64,000 nucleotides of DNA from Bradyrhizobium agreste (GTDB lineage: Bacteria; Pseudomonadota; Alphaproteobacteria; Rhizobiales; Xanthobacteraceae). Of this stretch, positions 1 through 9,035 are shown in pieces (positions within the stretch are counted from its first letter, which is position 1; every line of letters begins with the position of its first letter). The translations under genes were made by a program, and so were the position numbers. Below the pieces are notes generated by a model. The model had not been told where the DNA came from and made no database searches. It saw only the letters and a list, made by a program, of their open reading frames with translations. The stretch is from contig NZ_JACCHP010000011.1 of assembly GCF_016031625.1 (NCBI RefSeq), forward strand, positions 434,001 through 498,000, written 5' to 3'.

Positions 1-687
1 TCCACGGCCGAAGCGATCCATCAGGCGCAGCTCGCGGAAGCTGCCGGCGCCGATTGCGCCGTCTTGTTCCCGCCCGCACCGCTCGGCGGCGGTGCCTTGG
101 CGACCTCGCGCGCGCCGGTTGCCTTTGTGCAGGCGGTGAGCTCCGCGATCGGAATTCCCGTGTCGATCTTCCAGTACCCGCTCGCATCGGGATTCGGCTA
201 CTCGCCGGAGACCTTGGCCAAGATTGCAGCGCTCGACAGCGTCATCGCCATCAAGGAGGGCAGCGACACCATGCTGGCCTATGACGAGAACCGGCGGGCG
301 GTGAAGCAGGCCGATCCCTCGGTCGCGATCCTGCCGTCGAACTTCAACTGGTTCCTGCCGCAGCTCGCCGTCGGCGGCGACGGCATTCTCTCCGGCCTCG
401 TCAGCCTCGCGCCGCACCTGTTCGCAGCACTCTGGCAGGCTTCGCTTGCCGACGACCTCAAGGCCATGCGCGCCGTCAACGAGCGGCTCTATCCGATCGT
501 CCGCGCCATCTATGGGCCTGCCCCGATCATGGACATGCACACCCGCATGAAGGTCGGGCTGAAGGCGCTCGGCCTGATCCGCAACGCCGATCCACGGCCG
601 CCGCTGCTGCCGGTTCTGCCTGCGCTGTGCGACACCATTGCAACGACGGTCGGCGCGGCGCGCGCGGCCGGCGACATCCGTACTTAG
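1..687 (+). CDS. DapA/N-acetylneuraminate-lyase family aldolase, 5' end cut by the window
   Basis: The frame is open from base 1, so the true start lies upstream and about 228 residues of a roughly 300-residue protein are visible. The family forms a Schiff base between a lysine and a 2-oxo acid in a TIM barrel. The lysine is in the VIAIKEGSDT stretch and the partner tyrosine in the IFQYPLASGFG stretch. The specific aldol or dehydration reaction cannot be read from sequence. A paralogue with the same IKEGS motif lies at 3508-4449, and the two bracket an amino-acid ABC importer. The next gene starts 16 bases downstream, so this is probably one operon. Confidence 0.9.
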   Translation, partial: STAEAIHQAQLAEAAGADCAVLFPPAPLGGGALATSRAPVAFVQAVSSAIGIPVSIFQYPLASGFGYSPETLAKIAALDSVIAIKEGSDTMLAYDENRRAVKQADPSVAILPSNFNWFLPQLAVGGDGILSGLVSLAPHLFAALWQASLADDLKAMRAVNERLYPIVRAIYGPAPIMDMHTRMKVGLKALGLIRNADPRPPLLPVLPALCDTIATTVGAARAAGDIRT

Positions 688-703
688 CGTGAGGGGCGAG
701 CCG

Positions 704-1006
704 ATGCCGGACGAAGCCTTCATCCATATCGTGCGGGTCGACATCGATCCCGAGCACGAGGCTGCGTTCAACGCCTGGTACGAGCAGAACCATTTCCCCG
801 ATCTGCTGGCTTGTCCCGGCTGGCTCTCAGCCAAGCGCTTCGTCTCGGTGGGCGACGGGCCAAAATATGCCGCAATGTACGAGGTCGCAGGCAGGTGGGC
901 GTTCGAGACGCCGGAATTCCTGAGGGTGAAGGGCTTTGGTCCGTTCGAATCCCTGGTGAAGAATTTCATGCGCATCCAGCTGAGGCCGATGTCGGGACCG
1001 GCCTGA
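704..1006 (+). CDS. Small protein, probable dimeric alpha/beta-barrel fold
   Basis: This 100-residue protein starts at the ATG at 704, eight bases after a GAGGGG ribosome site; a longer in-frame start inside the aldolase gene lacks such a site. The N-terminal half (IVRVDID, then EAAFNAWYEQNHFPDLLACPGW) has the beta-strand plus helix pattern with a His that is typical of small ferredoxin-like dimeric barrel proteins related to antibiotic-monooxygenase and DUF4286-type families. Such proteins can be small ring-modifying enzymes or simply bind a ligand. No catalytic assignment is possible. It sits between an aldolase and an ABC importer and probably shares their substrate. Confidence 0.75.
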   Translation: MPDEAFIHIVRVDIDPEHEAAFNAWYEQNHFPDLLACPGWLSAKRFVSVGDGPKYAAMYEVAGRWAFETPEFLRVKGFGPFESLVKNFMRIQLRPMSGPA

Positions 1007-1128
1007 GCAGATCGAAGACGATGCTGCCGGCCGTGTCGCGAGATCGGACCGGGCCGCATCCAAGAAACGTTAGGGGGAATCCTGGGCGAGGAACTGCATC
1101 GGTCATTGGCGTCTTATTGGAGGTATTC

Positions 1129-1965
1129 ATGGTCTCGACACTGCTTCGCTTGAGTGCGGCCGCCGCACTCGTTCTCGCATCCACGGCGGTGCATGCCGCC
1201 TGTACGCCCGCAATCACCGACGACAATCTGATCGCGCCCGGCAAATTGCAGCTCTCGATCAATCCGACCAATCCGCCGCAGCAATTCGTCGACAAGGACG
1301 GCCAGCTGCAAGGCCTCAACGTCGAGTTGGCCGCCGAGCTCGGCAAGCGGTTGTGTCTTCCCGTCGAACTCGTCCGGATGGATTTTCCGGCCATGATTCC
1401 TGCCTTGGGCGCAGCGCGCATCGACGGCGTCAATACCGGCATGTTCTGGACCGAGGAACGCTCGAAGCTGATGTACATGGTGCCGTACGCCATCCAGGCG
1501 ATCTCGGTCGTGGTCGCACCCGACAGCGGCACAAAAATTGCTACCGAAAATGATCTGATCGGAAAATCATCCGCCGTCGAGGTCAGCAGCTACCAGATGA
1601 ACTGGCTCAAGAAGCTTAGCGATGCCAGCGTGGCGCAGGGCGGAGCGGCCGTCGAGATGCGGACGTTTCCGACCGCGACCAACGTCGTCAGCGCGCTGCT
1701 TGCAGGCCAGGTCGACAATGCGCTGCTGGTCGACAGCGTGGCACGCGATCTCGTCGGCCGTGGTCGCGTGAAGGAAGTCCTGAGCGGGCTCGGCACCGCC
1801 AGGACCACGCTTGGGTTCCGCAACAAGACGGTCGCCGATACCGTCGTCAAGGCGCTCAACGCGATGCGGGCCGACGGCTTCTATCAGGCGCTGTTCGACA
1901 AGTTCGGCCTGACCGCCATGCCGGCTGATCAGCCGCTCGCGATCGCCGGCCCCGGTCCGGCGTGA
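1129..1965 (+). CDS. Periplasmic amino-acid-type substrate-binding protein (SBP_bac_3)
   Basis: A Sec signal peptide (about residues 1-23, ending AVHA) is followed by a family-3 solute-binding domain. The typical opening (LQLSINPTNPPQQFVDKDGQLQGLNVELAAEL) binds polar amino acids or opine-like solutes. I chose the ATG at 1129 because TTGGAGG lies five bases upstream and the signal peptide begins there; an earlier in-frame start would add about 106 residues of non-homologous sequence. The mature protein delivers ligand to the permease encoded just downstream (1985). The ligand is unknown. The 122-base gap before it probably holds a promoter, but I could not define one. Confidence 0.9.
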   Translation: MVSTLLRLSAAAALVLASTAVHAACTPAITDDNLIAPGKLQLSINPTNPPQQFVDKDGQLQGLNVELAAELGKRLCLPVELVRMDFPAMIPALGAARIDGVNTGMFWTEERSKLMYMVPYAIQAISVVVAPDSGTKIATENDLIGKSSAVEVSSYQMNWLKKLSDASVAQGGAAVEMRTFPTATNVVSALLAGQVDNALLVDSVARDLVGRGRVKEVLSGLGTARTTLGFRNKTVADTVVKALNAMRADGFYQALFDKFGLTAMPADQPLAIAGPGPA

Positions 1966-1984
1966 GACCTACGGAGACGAGCCG

Positions 1985-2716
1985 ATGAGCCATTTCAGTC
2001 CGACGGCCGCCGTCAGCTACTTCTTCAACTACTTCCTGATGAAGGGAGTGCTCGTCACCATCGGCTTGACGGTGGCGGCGGTCGTCGGCGGACTGATCCT
2101 CGGCATGGGCATCGCGTTGTTGCGCATGTCGTCCAATCCGGTGCTCGCGGGTGCCGCACGCTTCTACATCTGGTTCTTTCGCGGCACGCCCCTCCTGATC
2201 CAGCTTGTCGTGATCTACAGCGGCTTGCCGCAGCTCGGCATCAAGTTCAGCGTGATCACCTGCGCGCTCGTCGGCCTGATCCTCAATGAGGCGGCTTACC
2301 TCGCCGAGATCGTGCGCAGCGGCTTCATGGCGGTCTCAGTGGGGCAGCGCGAGGCGGCCTGGGCGCTCAGCCTGTCACCCTGGGTCACGTTCCGCCGCGT
2401 GACCCTGCCGCAGGCGTTCCGGCTGATGATCCCGCCACTCGGCAACTCCATCAACTCACTGTTGAAGGCAACATCGCTCGCTTCCGTGATCTCGGTTGAG
2501 GAGCTGATGCGCCGCAGCGACATGCTGATGCAGGAGCATTTCCAGATCTTGGAGGTCTATGCGGCTGCGACCGCGTATTACCTGATCCTCACCTCGGTCT
2601 GGGATGCGGTTCAGCGCCGGCTCGAGAAGCATTTCGGGCGATCGAGTGCCGCGAAAACCAGGCGGGTCGCAGCGAGCCCGCCGGTTGCGCAGGCGAGTGT
2701 GGAGGCCCGTGCATGA
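1985..2716 (+). CDS. Amino-acid ABC transporter permease (HisM/GlnP type)
   Basis: A 243-residue inner-membrane protein with several hydrophobic segments and the binding-protein-dependent permease EAA region (EAAWALSLSPWVTF, then TLPQAFRLMIPPLGN) that contacts the ATPase. The FRGTPLLIQL stretch is typical of the polar amino acid uptake family. Only one permease gene is present, so the channel is probably a homodimer. Its stop overlaps the next start as ATGA, indicating translational coupling to the ATPase at 2713. Confidence 0.93.
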   Translation: MSHFSPTAAVSYFFNYFLMKGVLVTIGLTVAAVVGGLILGMGIALLRMSSNPVLAGAARFYIWFFRGTPLLIQLVVIYSGLPQLGIKFSVITCALVGLILNEAAYLAEIVRSGFMAVSVGQREAAWALSLSPWVTFRRVTLPQAFRLMIPPLGNSINSLLKATSLASVISVEELMRRSDMLMQEHFQILEVYAAATAYYLILTSVWDAVQRRLEKHFGRSSAAKTRRVAASPPVAQASVEARA

Positions 2717-3504
2717 GCGAGAGATCGATGGCTAGGGCCGAAGGTGCAACAGTGCAGCCGCAGCTCCGTGAGGTGCCCGCGGTCCGCATGGAGGCGGTCT
2801 ACAAGCACTATGGCGACTTCACGGCGTTGAACGAGGTGGATCTTAAGGTCGCCAAGGGCGAGAAGATCGTGGTCTGCGGTCCCTCCGGCTCGGGCAAGTC
2901 GACGCTCATCCGCTGTATCAATCACATCGAGAAGCACGATGAAGGGTTGATCTACGTCAACGGTACCGAGCTCGATCGCCAGCGCAAGAACATCGACACG
3001 GTCAGACGCGACACCGGCATGGTGTTCCAGAGCTTCAATCTGTTTCCGCACATGACTGTGCTGGAAAACTGCATCCTGGCGCCGATGACCGTGAACGGTA
3101 TGTCGGAGGCGGAGGCCAAGGATCTCGCCATGCATTTCCTGACAAAAGTCCGGATTCCCGATCAGGCCGAAAAATTCCCCGGGCAACTCTCCGGCGGTCA
3201 GCAGCAGCGCGTCGCCATCGCACGCGCGCTGTGCATGCGGCCCAAGATCATGCTGTTCGACGAGCCGACTTCCGCGCTCGACCCGGAAATGGTCAAGGAG
3301 GTGCTGGAGACCATGAAGAAGCTGGCGGAAGAGGGCATGACCATGCTGTGCGTGACCCACGAGATGGGCTTTGCCCGCGAGGTCGCCGACCGCATCGTGT
3401 TCATGAACGAGGGCAGGGTGGTCGAGCAGGCCGCGCCGGAGGAGTTCTTCGAGAACCCAAAGTCCGAGCGGGCGCGGGCGTTCCTCGACCAGATCATTCA
3501 CTAG
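2713..3504 (+). CDS. Amino-acid ABC transporter ATPase (GlnQ/HisP type)
   Basis: The 263-residue cytoplasmic ATPase has Walker A GPSGSGKST (residues 56-64), Q-loop MVFQSFNLFPH, signature LSGGQQQR, Walker B IMLFDEPTSALDPE and the switch His in VTHEMGFA. These are the complete motifs of a polar-amino-acid importer ATPase. It energises the permease at 1985 with the binding protein at 1129. About 25 N-terminal residues precede the ABC domain; a later in-frame ATG could also be used. It is followed four bases later by an aldolase gene. Confidence 0.94.
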   Translation: MSERSMARAEGATVQPQLREVPAVRMEAVYKHYGDFTALNEVDLKVAKGEKIVVCGPSGSGKSTLIRCINHIEKHDEGLIYVNGTELDRQRKNIDTVRRDTGMVFQSFNLFPHMTVLENCILAPMTVNGMSEAEAKDLAMHFLTKVRIPDQAEKFPGQLSGGQQQRVAIARALCMRPKIMLFDEPTSALDPEMVKEVLETMKKLAEEGMTMLCVTHEMGFAREVADRIVFMNEGRVVEQAAPEEFFENPKSERARAFLDQIIH

Positions 3505-3507
3505 CCG

Positions 3508-4449
3508 ATGTCGGTCAGGACGCGGACATTTGGCGATCGGCTTCGCGGCATTCATGCAGCGACGGTCGTCCCGATGAAGCCGGAATTTGGGATCGACGAG
3601 GCGAAGCTTGCAGCGCATCTCGCCTCGGTCGCCTCCACGCCCGGCATCAACGGGCTCCTGGTCAACGGCCACGCCGGCGAGAATTTCGTGCTGTCCCTCG
3701 CTGAAAAGCAGCGCGTGGTGGAGCTGGCGAGCGAGCACGCTCCGAAGGACTGTCTGATCGTCTCTGGCGTCAATCATGAATCCAGCCTGGAGGCTGCGCG
3801 AGAGGCAGCCACGCTGGAGCAGGCGGGGGCGGAGGGGCTGCTGGTGTTTCCGCCCAACAGCTGGGCGCTCAGTCACGGCGACGGCTGTGTTATCGAACAT
3901 CACCGCCATATCCGCGATGCCACGACCGTGCCACTGATGCTCTACGCCGCGCCGGTCGGTGCGGGTGCGATGGCCTATGCCTCGCCGCTGCTCGAGCAGC
4001 TCGTCGCCGACCCTCGCTTCGTCGCCATCAAGGAGGGCAGCTGGGAGGTCGCTGCCTACGAACAGAATCTGAGGCTGATCCGCAAGCTGCGGTCGGACTT
4101 CGTCGTGCTCGGCTCGGGAGATGAGCACCTGCTGACGAGTTATCTCGTCGGCTCGGCCGGCAGCCAAGTCAGTCTCGCCTGTGTCGTCCCGGAACTAGTG
4201 GTCAGCCTCTGGATCGCTGCGGAGGCTGGCGATTGGCCGCGGGCTCGCGCAGTGCACGAGAAGCTGTATCCGCTGGCAGCTGCGATCTACCGCGATCCGC
4301 CCGGAGGACGGGCAACGGTGCGGCTCAAGGCCTGCCTGAAGCTGCTCGGACGCCTGTCATGCGACGCGGTGCGGCCGCCGCAGCCGCCGGCGACACCGGA
4401 TGAGTTGCGGGCACTCGACATTGCTTTGCGGATCGCCGGACAGGGATGA
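3508..4449 (+). CDS. DapA-family aldolase/dehydratase
   Basis: A full-length 313-residue member of the dihydrodipicolinate synthase/N-acetylneuraminate lyase family. Visible features are the Schiff-base lysine in FVAIKEGSWE, the tyrosine in MLYAAPVGAG, and the family opening GIHAATVVPMKPEFGIDEAKLAAHL. It is a paralogue of the truncated gene at the left edge. Starting four bases after the ABC ATPase, it is the last gene of this operon and probably acts on a 2-oxo acid derived from the imported solute. Biosynthetic DapA is unlikely because the gene sits in a transport operon and occurs with a second copy. Confidence 0.9.
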   Translation: MSVRTRTFGDRLRGIHAATVVPMKPEFGIDEAKLAAHLASVASTPGINGLLVNGHAGENFVLSLAEKQRVVELASEHAPKDCLIVSGVNHESSLEAAREAATLEQAGAEGLLVFPPNSWALSHGDGCVIEHHRHIRDATTVPLMLYAAPVGAGAMAYASPLLEQLVADPRFVAIKEGSWEVAAYEQNLRLIRKLRSDFVVLGSGDEHLLTSYLVGSAGSQVSLACVVPELVVSLWIAAEAGDWPRARAVHEKLYPLAAAIYRDPPGGRATVRLKACLKLLGRLSCDAVRPPQPPATPDELRALDIALRIAGQG

Positions 4450-4538
4450 TGGCGGCACGTCAGAACGATTTCGCGCGTAGTCGGGCGGCCTCACCAGGTA
4501 CGACGTCGGCTTGTGCAGTCAGCAGTAAGATGCCCTCA

Positions 4539-5426
4539 TCATTCAAGCTGTCGGCTTGCTCGGCGGACTTCATCGAGGAACACTCTTGCAAGACGCGAGA
4601 GCGGCTCCGCTTCCGACCACAGCATGTATGCCAGCGCAGGTGTCTTGGGAAGGAAGGGGCGTATGACCAGCTCTTGATTTCCAGCCTGGCGCGGCGAGAA
4701 TGGATCCACCACAGCCGCGCCGACGCCTGCCGCCGCGAGCACGCAGGCGGTGTTGCAGTATCGCACCTCGACGGTCGGCTGGAATGGAGCGCCGGCCGAA
4801 GCAAAGCTCGCGCGCACGGCCTCACCCAACTGTGTTCCACGCTCGAGCCCGATGAAGGGGAGATCGACGAGATCGGACGCGGTGATCACCGCGCGGTCCG
4901 TCAGCGGATGCTGCGGCGGCATGACGCAGACCATCTCGCCGGTGTGGACCACTTCATGCGCGATGCCTGGATGATGCGAGAAGCCGAGCACGAAGCCGAG
5001 CTCCGCGACCCGGCTCAGCAGTCCGTCGATGATGCCCTCATAGCGGCGTACGTCGAAGAACATCCGCGTCTGCGGCCGCCGACGCAGGAAGACCGACAAT
5101 GCGGGCGGGATGATGCTGTAGGCCAGCGGCGGCGTTGAGACGATCGACAGATGCCCAGTGCGACATTCCCTGAGGTCACGGACGCGGTTTTCCAGCTTGG
5201 CATGCAGCGCAAAAATCGTCTCGCTTTCCTTGTAGAGCGCCATCGCCTCCGCGGTCGGAAACAGGCGATTGTTGACGCGCTCGAACAAGGCGAAACCCGC
5301 CTGCGTCTCCATCGCCTTCAGCGCGTTGCTGATCGCCGGCTGTGACAGCGACAGCTCCTCGGCTGCTGCGACCGTTGTCCGGTGTCGAACGACCGCACGC
5401 AAAATTTCGAGTTGGCGCAGGTTCAT
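4539..5426 (-). CDS. LysR-type transcriptional regulator
   Basis: The 295-residue protein begins MNLRQLEILRAVVRH and has a LysR winged helix-turn-helix at residues 1-60 (AAEELSLSQPAISNALKAME), followed by a periplasmic-binding-like effector domain. It converges with the DapA-like gene (89-base gap) and is divergent from the carbamoylase-led operon starting at 5583. That operon is its most likely target. The intervening 156 bases contain ATCA-N9-TGAT at 5459-5475, which loosely resembles a LysR dyad. Confidence 0.93.
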   Translation of the reverse strand: MNLRQLEILRAVVRHRTTVAAAEELSLSQPAISNALKAMETQAGFALFERVNNRLFPTAEAMALYKESETIFALHAKLENRVRDLRECRTGHLSIVSTPPLAYSIIPPALSVFLRRRPQTRMFFDVRRYEGIIDGLLSRVAELGFVLGFSHHPGIAHEVVHTGEMVCVMPPQHPLTDRAVITASDLVDLPFIGLERGTQLGEAVRASFASAGAPFQPTVEVRYCNTACVLAAAGVGAAVVDPFSPRQAGNQELVIRPFLPKTPALAYMLWSEAEPLSRLARVFLDEVRRASRQLE

Positions 5427-5582
5427 CTATTCGTGCCCGTTATAGTCCGGCCGAAAATATCATAGCACGAGTGATTGCCAACGCCGTCCAGCTTTCTTGT
5501 AATGCACTGCGGAGAGTGCGCTGCCGAAGGGAAAATCGGTTCGCCTAACGAGGCAGCAATCCGCTTGATTTGGAGGCAATGT

Positions 5583-6539
5583 TTGAGCCGCGTCCTTCGT
5601 GCTGCCGCCGCCCAGATGGGGCCGACGCAAAGAGCAGACACCCGCGCGCATACGCTCGATCGCATGTTGAAACTTTTGGATGCGGCGGCTGAACAAGGCG
5701 CGCGCCTCGTGGTGTTTCCCGAACTGGCCTTCACGACGTTCTTTCCGCGCTGGCTGCTCGAAGGCGATGGGCTGGATCAGTATTTCGAGCGCGGCATGCC
5801 GAACCCGGCTGTCCAAGCACTGTTCGACCGCGCCTGCGCGCTCGGTGTCGGCTTCTATGTCGGCTATGCCGAGCTGACGGCAGATGGCCGGCGCTATAAT
5901 TGCGCGATCCTGGTTGACGACGTCGGCGAGATCATCGGCCGCTATCGCAAGGTGCATCTGCCGGGCTCGGTCGAGCCGCGGGCGGGCGCGCGCTATCAGC
6001 AACTCGAGAAACGCTATTTCGAGTATGGCGATCTCGGCTTTCCGGCCTTCCGCACCGGTTCGGCGTGGGGACACGCGATCATGGGCATGATGATCTGCAA
6101 TGATCGCCGTTGGCCGGAATCCTGGCGGGTGCTCGGCCTTCAGGGCGTTGAGCTCGTGTGCATCGGCTACAACTCCGCGGCCTACGATCCGAACGGCGGG
6201 ACCAGCGAGGATGCCGCGCTGCGCACCTTCCATTCGACGCTGGTCGCACAGGCCAACGCCTACATGAACGCGACCTGGGCGATTGCGGTGGCGAAGGCGG
6301 GCGACGAGGATGGCTCCGGTCTGATCGGCGGCTCCTGCATCGTCGATCCGAATGGCAGGATCGTTGCACAGGCGAAGACCCTCGCCGACGAAGTCATCGT
6401 CGCCGATATCGATCTCGATCTCTGCCGTCAGGGCAAGGACAAGATGTTCAATTTTGCGGCCCACCGGCGGCCCGAGCAATACCGGGCGATCACCGAACGC
6501 GCTGGTGTCATCGAGCCGGCGCTTCCCGACATGGATTAA
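5583..6539 (+). CDS. Carbon-nitrogen hydrolase, N-carbamoyl-D-amino-acid hydrolase-like
   Basis: A 318-residue nitrilase-superfamily enzyme. The Glu-Lys-Cys triad is visible as E47 (VFPELAF), K123 (YRKVHLPG) and C172 (MMICNDRRWPE). The NDRRWPE stretch and the TTFFPRW and LEKRYFE motifs match the Agrobacterium D-carbamoylase, which hydrolyses N-carbamoyl-D-amino acids from hydantoin opening. I chose TTG at 5583 because GGAGG lies six bases upstream at 5572-5576 and homology begins there; the in-frame ATG at 5475 adds 36 non-homologous residues. It leads an operon with an amino-acid importer. A closer D-carbamoylase homologue lies at 13725. Confidence 0.88.
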   Translation: MSRVLRAAAAQMGPTQRADTRAHTLDRMLKLLDAAAEQGARLVVFPELAFTTFFPRWLLEGDGLDQYFERGMPNPAVQALFDRACALGVGFYVGYAELTADGRRYNCAILVDDVGEIIGRYRKVHLPGSVEPRAGARYQQLEKRYFEYGDLGFPAFRTGSAWGHAIMGMMICNDRRWPESWRVLGLQGVELVCIGYNSAAYDPNGGTSEDAALRTFHSTLVAQANAYMNATWAIAVAKAGDEDGSGLIGGSCIVDPNGRIVAQAKTLADEVIVADIDLDLCRQGKDKMFNFAAHRRPEQYRAITERAGVIEPALPDMD

Positions 6540-6579
6540 CACGCGGCCGGTTGCAGCGTTGGTTGGCAAAGGAGCTGAC

Positions 6580-7404
6580 ATGACACGCCTCTCGCTTTTG
6601 CTCGGCCTTGCCGTGCTCGTCGCAGCCACTTCGGTGCAGGCAGCTGAACTGCCTGCGGAGATCAAGCAAGCCGGTACGCTGAAGCTGACGGTGAACTCGA
6701 CCTATGCACCGATGGAATATCGCGATCCCGCGACCAACGAACTGGTCGGGCTCGACATCGATCTCGCGAACGAGCTTGCCAAGCGGCTTGGTGTAAAGAT
6801 CGTCTGGAGCGAGACGCCGTTCGCCGAGCTCATTCCATCGCTGCAGACAAAACGCGCCGATTTCATCATCAGCGGCATTCAGGATCGCAGCTCGCGGCGC
6901 GAGACGGCGGATTTCATTGATTACCTGACGACGGGACCGCAATTCTTTGTCATGGCCGAGAATGCGGCGAAGATCGCCACCGATCTTTGCGGCAAGAAGG
7001 TCGGTACCACGCGCAGCACCGCTTTCCCGCTCGAGATCGAGAAGTGGAGCAAGCAGAATTGCGAGGCCACAGGCAAGCCAGCGATCCAGTATGTTCCGGG
7101 CGAGAACTCGATCGATGTACGGAATCAGCTCAAGCAGGGCCGCATCGATGCCGCCGTGCAGGGCAGCGAGACCTTGCCTTATGCGCAGCAGCAGGAGGCC
7201 GGCAAATATCGCGTCATCGGCGAGCAGTTGTCCACGGGCTATCAGGGCATCATGTTCCGCAAGGACGATGCCGCACTGCGCGAAGTAGTGACAGAACATC
7301 TCGCAGCGATGATCGCCGACGGCTCCTACAAGAGGATTCTCGACAAATTTGGGCTGGGTGCAAATGCGGTCGAGAAGCCCATGATGAACGCAGCGCCGCA
7401 ATGA
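6580..7404 (+). CDS. Amino-acid-type ABC substrate-binding protein (SBP_bac_3), copy 1
   Basis: The ATG at 6580 follows AAAGGAG and begins a clear Sec signal (residues 1-21, ending SVQA). The mature protein opens ELPAEIKQAGTLKLTVNSTYAPMEYRD, the classic family-3 binding fold. It is clearly paralogous to the protein at 9036, which shares the APMEYRDPATN-type and QGRIDAAVQG stretches; the two bracket one permease and one ATPase. The ligand may be a carbamoyl or hydantoin-derived amino acid, given the carbamoylase upstream. Its stop overlaps the permease start (ATGA). Confidence 0.9.
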   Translation: MTRLSLLLGLAVLVAATSVQAAELPAEIKQAGTLKLTVNSTYAPMEYRDPATNELVGLDIDLANELAKRLGVKIVWSETPFAELIPSLQTKRADFIISGIQDRSSRRETADFIDYLTTGPQFFVMAENAAKIATDLCGKKVGTTRSTAFPLEIEKWSKQNCEATGKPAIQYVPGENSIDVRNQLKQGRIDAAVQGSETLPYAQQQEAGKYRVIGEQLSTGYQGIMFRKDDAALREVVTEHLAAMIADGSYKRILDKFGLGANAVEKPMMNAAPQ

Positions 7405-8258
7405 GGGCATCCCCGACCCTCGCAGACGAATTTCCTGATCTCTCGCAGATGCAGATCGCGCGGGAGATCCACTGGCGGCGGTGGCTGGCTGCGGCCGCGA
7501 TCGTCGTGGTGCTTGCGGCGATCGCTCGCGCCTTTGCCAATGGCCAGATCGAATGGTCCTATGTCAGCCGTTTCCTGACCGCGAAGGTGATCCTCCAGGG
7601 CATCGTCAACACCATGGTGATGGCGGTACTCGCGATGGCACTCGGCATCGTCCTCGGCGCGGTCGCGGCGATCATGCGGCTGTCACCCAATCCGGTGCTG
7701 AAGTCGGTTGCCGCAGGTTACACTTGGCTGTTCCGCGGCACGCCGCTGATCCTGCAACTCCTCCTGTGGTTCAACCTCGCGCTGGTGTTTCCGACCATCG
7801 GTATTCCCGGCCTGTGGACGGCGCGGGCCGTTGACGTCATGACGCCGTTCCTCGCAGCGCTGCTCGGGCTCGGCATCAACCAGGGTGCCTATACGTCCGA
7901 GGTGATGCGTGCCGGCATGCTGTCGGTCGATGCCGGGCAATATGAGGCGGCGCAGGCGATCGGCATGGGGCGGCTGCGAGCGCTGCGGCGGATCATCCTG
8001 CCGCAGGCGATGCGAGTGGTGATTCCGCCGCTCGGCAATGAATTCATCGGCATGGTGAAGGCGACCTCGCTCGCCAGCGTGATCCAGTATCCCGAGGTGC
8101 TGCACAACGCCGAGAATATCTACTACGCGAATTCGCGTGTCATCGAGCTTCTGATCGTCGCCGGCTGCTGGTACCTGGTGGTGATATCGATCCTGACGCC
8201 GCTGCAGATGCTGCTCGAGCGCCATTTTGCGCGTGGAACGGCACGGGTCAACCGATGA
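7401..8258 (+). CDS. Amino-acid ABC transporter permease
   Basis: A 285-residue permease with an N-terminal cytoplasmic stretch, a first membrane helix near residues 28-48 (WLAAAAIVVVLAAIARAF), and the family pattern FRGTPLILQLLLWFNLALVFP. The EAA region is YEAAQAIGMGRLRALRRIILPQAMRVVIPPLGN. The length and extra N-terminal segment fit the larger permeases of the polar amino acid uptake family. ATG at 7401 overlaps the preceding stop, and its own stop overlaps the ATPase start at 8255, so translation of all three is coupled. Confidence 0.92.
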   Translation: MRASPTLADEFPDLSQMQIAREIHWRRWLAAAAIVVVLAAIARAFANGQIEWSYVSRFLTAKVILQGIVNTMVMAVLAMALGIVLGAVAAIMRLSPNPVLKSVAAGYTWLFRGTPLILQLLLWFNLALVFPTIGIPGLWTARAVDVMTPFLAALLGLGINQGAYTSEVMRAGMLSVDAGQYEAAQAIGMGRLRALRRIILPQAMRVVIPPLGNEFIGMVKATSLASVIQYPEVLHNAENIYYANSRVIELLIVAGCWYLVVISILTPLQMLLERHFARGTARVNR

Positions 8259-9019
8259 CGAAACCGCTCGTCGCGATCCGCTCCGCCAGCAAGGCCTTTG
8301 GAGAGTTCCAGGCTCTCAAGAATGTCTCGCTCGACGTGTGGCCCGGTGAGGTTCTGTGTCTGATCGGTGCGTCGGGTTCTGGCAAGACGACGCTGCTTCG
8401 CTGCATCAACCAGCTCACCGTGATCGACAGCGGCGGTATCTGGCTGGATGGCGAGATGCTCGGCGTCCGCGAGGAGGGCGGCAAGCTGCGCCGCCTCACC
8501 GAGCGGCAGATCGCGCGGCAGCGGCTGAAAACCGGCATGGTGTTCCAGCGCTTCAACCTGTTTCCGCACAAGACGGCGCTGGAGAACATCACGGAAGGAC
8601 CGCTGCAGGTGCAGGGCCGCAACCCGGGCGAGGTGCGCGCCGAGGCAATCGAGCTCCTGCGGCGCGTCGGGCTTGCGACGAAAGCGGACTCCTATCCGTC
8701 GCAGCTTTCGGGCGGCCAGCAGCAGCGCGTGGCGATCGCGAGGGCGCTGGCGATGAAGCCGATGCTAATGCTGTTCGACGAACCGACCAGCGCACTCGAT
8801 CCCGAGCTTGTGGGCGAGGTGCTGGCTGTTATGAAGGAGCTGGCGCGAAGCGGCATGACCATGATGGTGGTGACGCACGAGCTTGGCTTTGCCCGCGAGG
8901 TCGCCGACCGCGTCGTCTACATGGACCATGGCGCAATCGTCGAGCAGGGGCGCGCCTGCGACGTGTTGGGTGCGCCGCGCGAGGAGCGCACCAAGGCATT
9001 TCTTTCGGCAGTGATCTGA
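8255..9019 (+). CDS. Amino-acid ABC transporter ATPase
   Basis: The 254-residue ATPase has Walker A GASGSGKTT (about residues 37-45), Q-loop MVFQRFNLFPH, signature LSGGQQQR, Walker B LMLFDEPTSALDPE and H-loop VTHELGFA. It is the ATP-binding partner of the permease at 7401. An insert near residues 70-90 (REEGGKLRRLTERQIARQR) is a common variant in this family. A second binding protein follows 16 bases later, so one core transporter may serve two receptors. Confidence 0.93.
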   Translation: MTKPLVAIRSASKAFGEFQALKNVSLDVWPGEVLCLIGASGSGKTTLLRCINQLTVIDSGGIWLDGEMLGVREEGGKLRRLTERQIARQRLKTGMVFQRFNLFPHKTALENITEGPLQVQGRNPGEVRAEAIELLRRVGLATKADSYPSQLSGGQQQRVAIARALAMKPMLMLFDEPTSALDPELVGEVLAVMKELARSGMTMMVVTHELGFAREVADRVVYMDHGAIVEQGRACDVLGAPREERTKAFLSAVI

Positions 9020-9035
9020 CATTGGGGGTATGGTG

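Noticed and set aside
2611..4167. A 518-residue minus-strand open frame
   Set aside because: It opposes the ABC ATPase and DapA-like genes, both of which have full family motifs; the antisense translation shows none.
5459..5475. ATCA-N9-TGAT as a LysR binding site
   Set aside because: Arms are only four bases and do not fit the T-N11-A pattern exactly; too weak to list as a feature.
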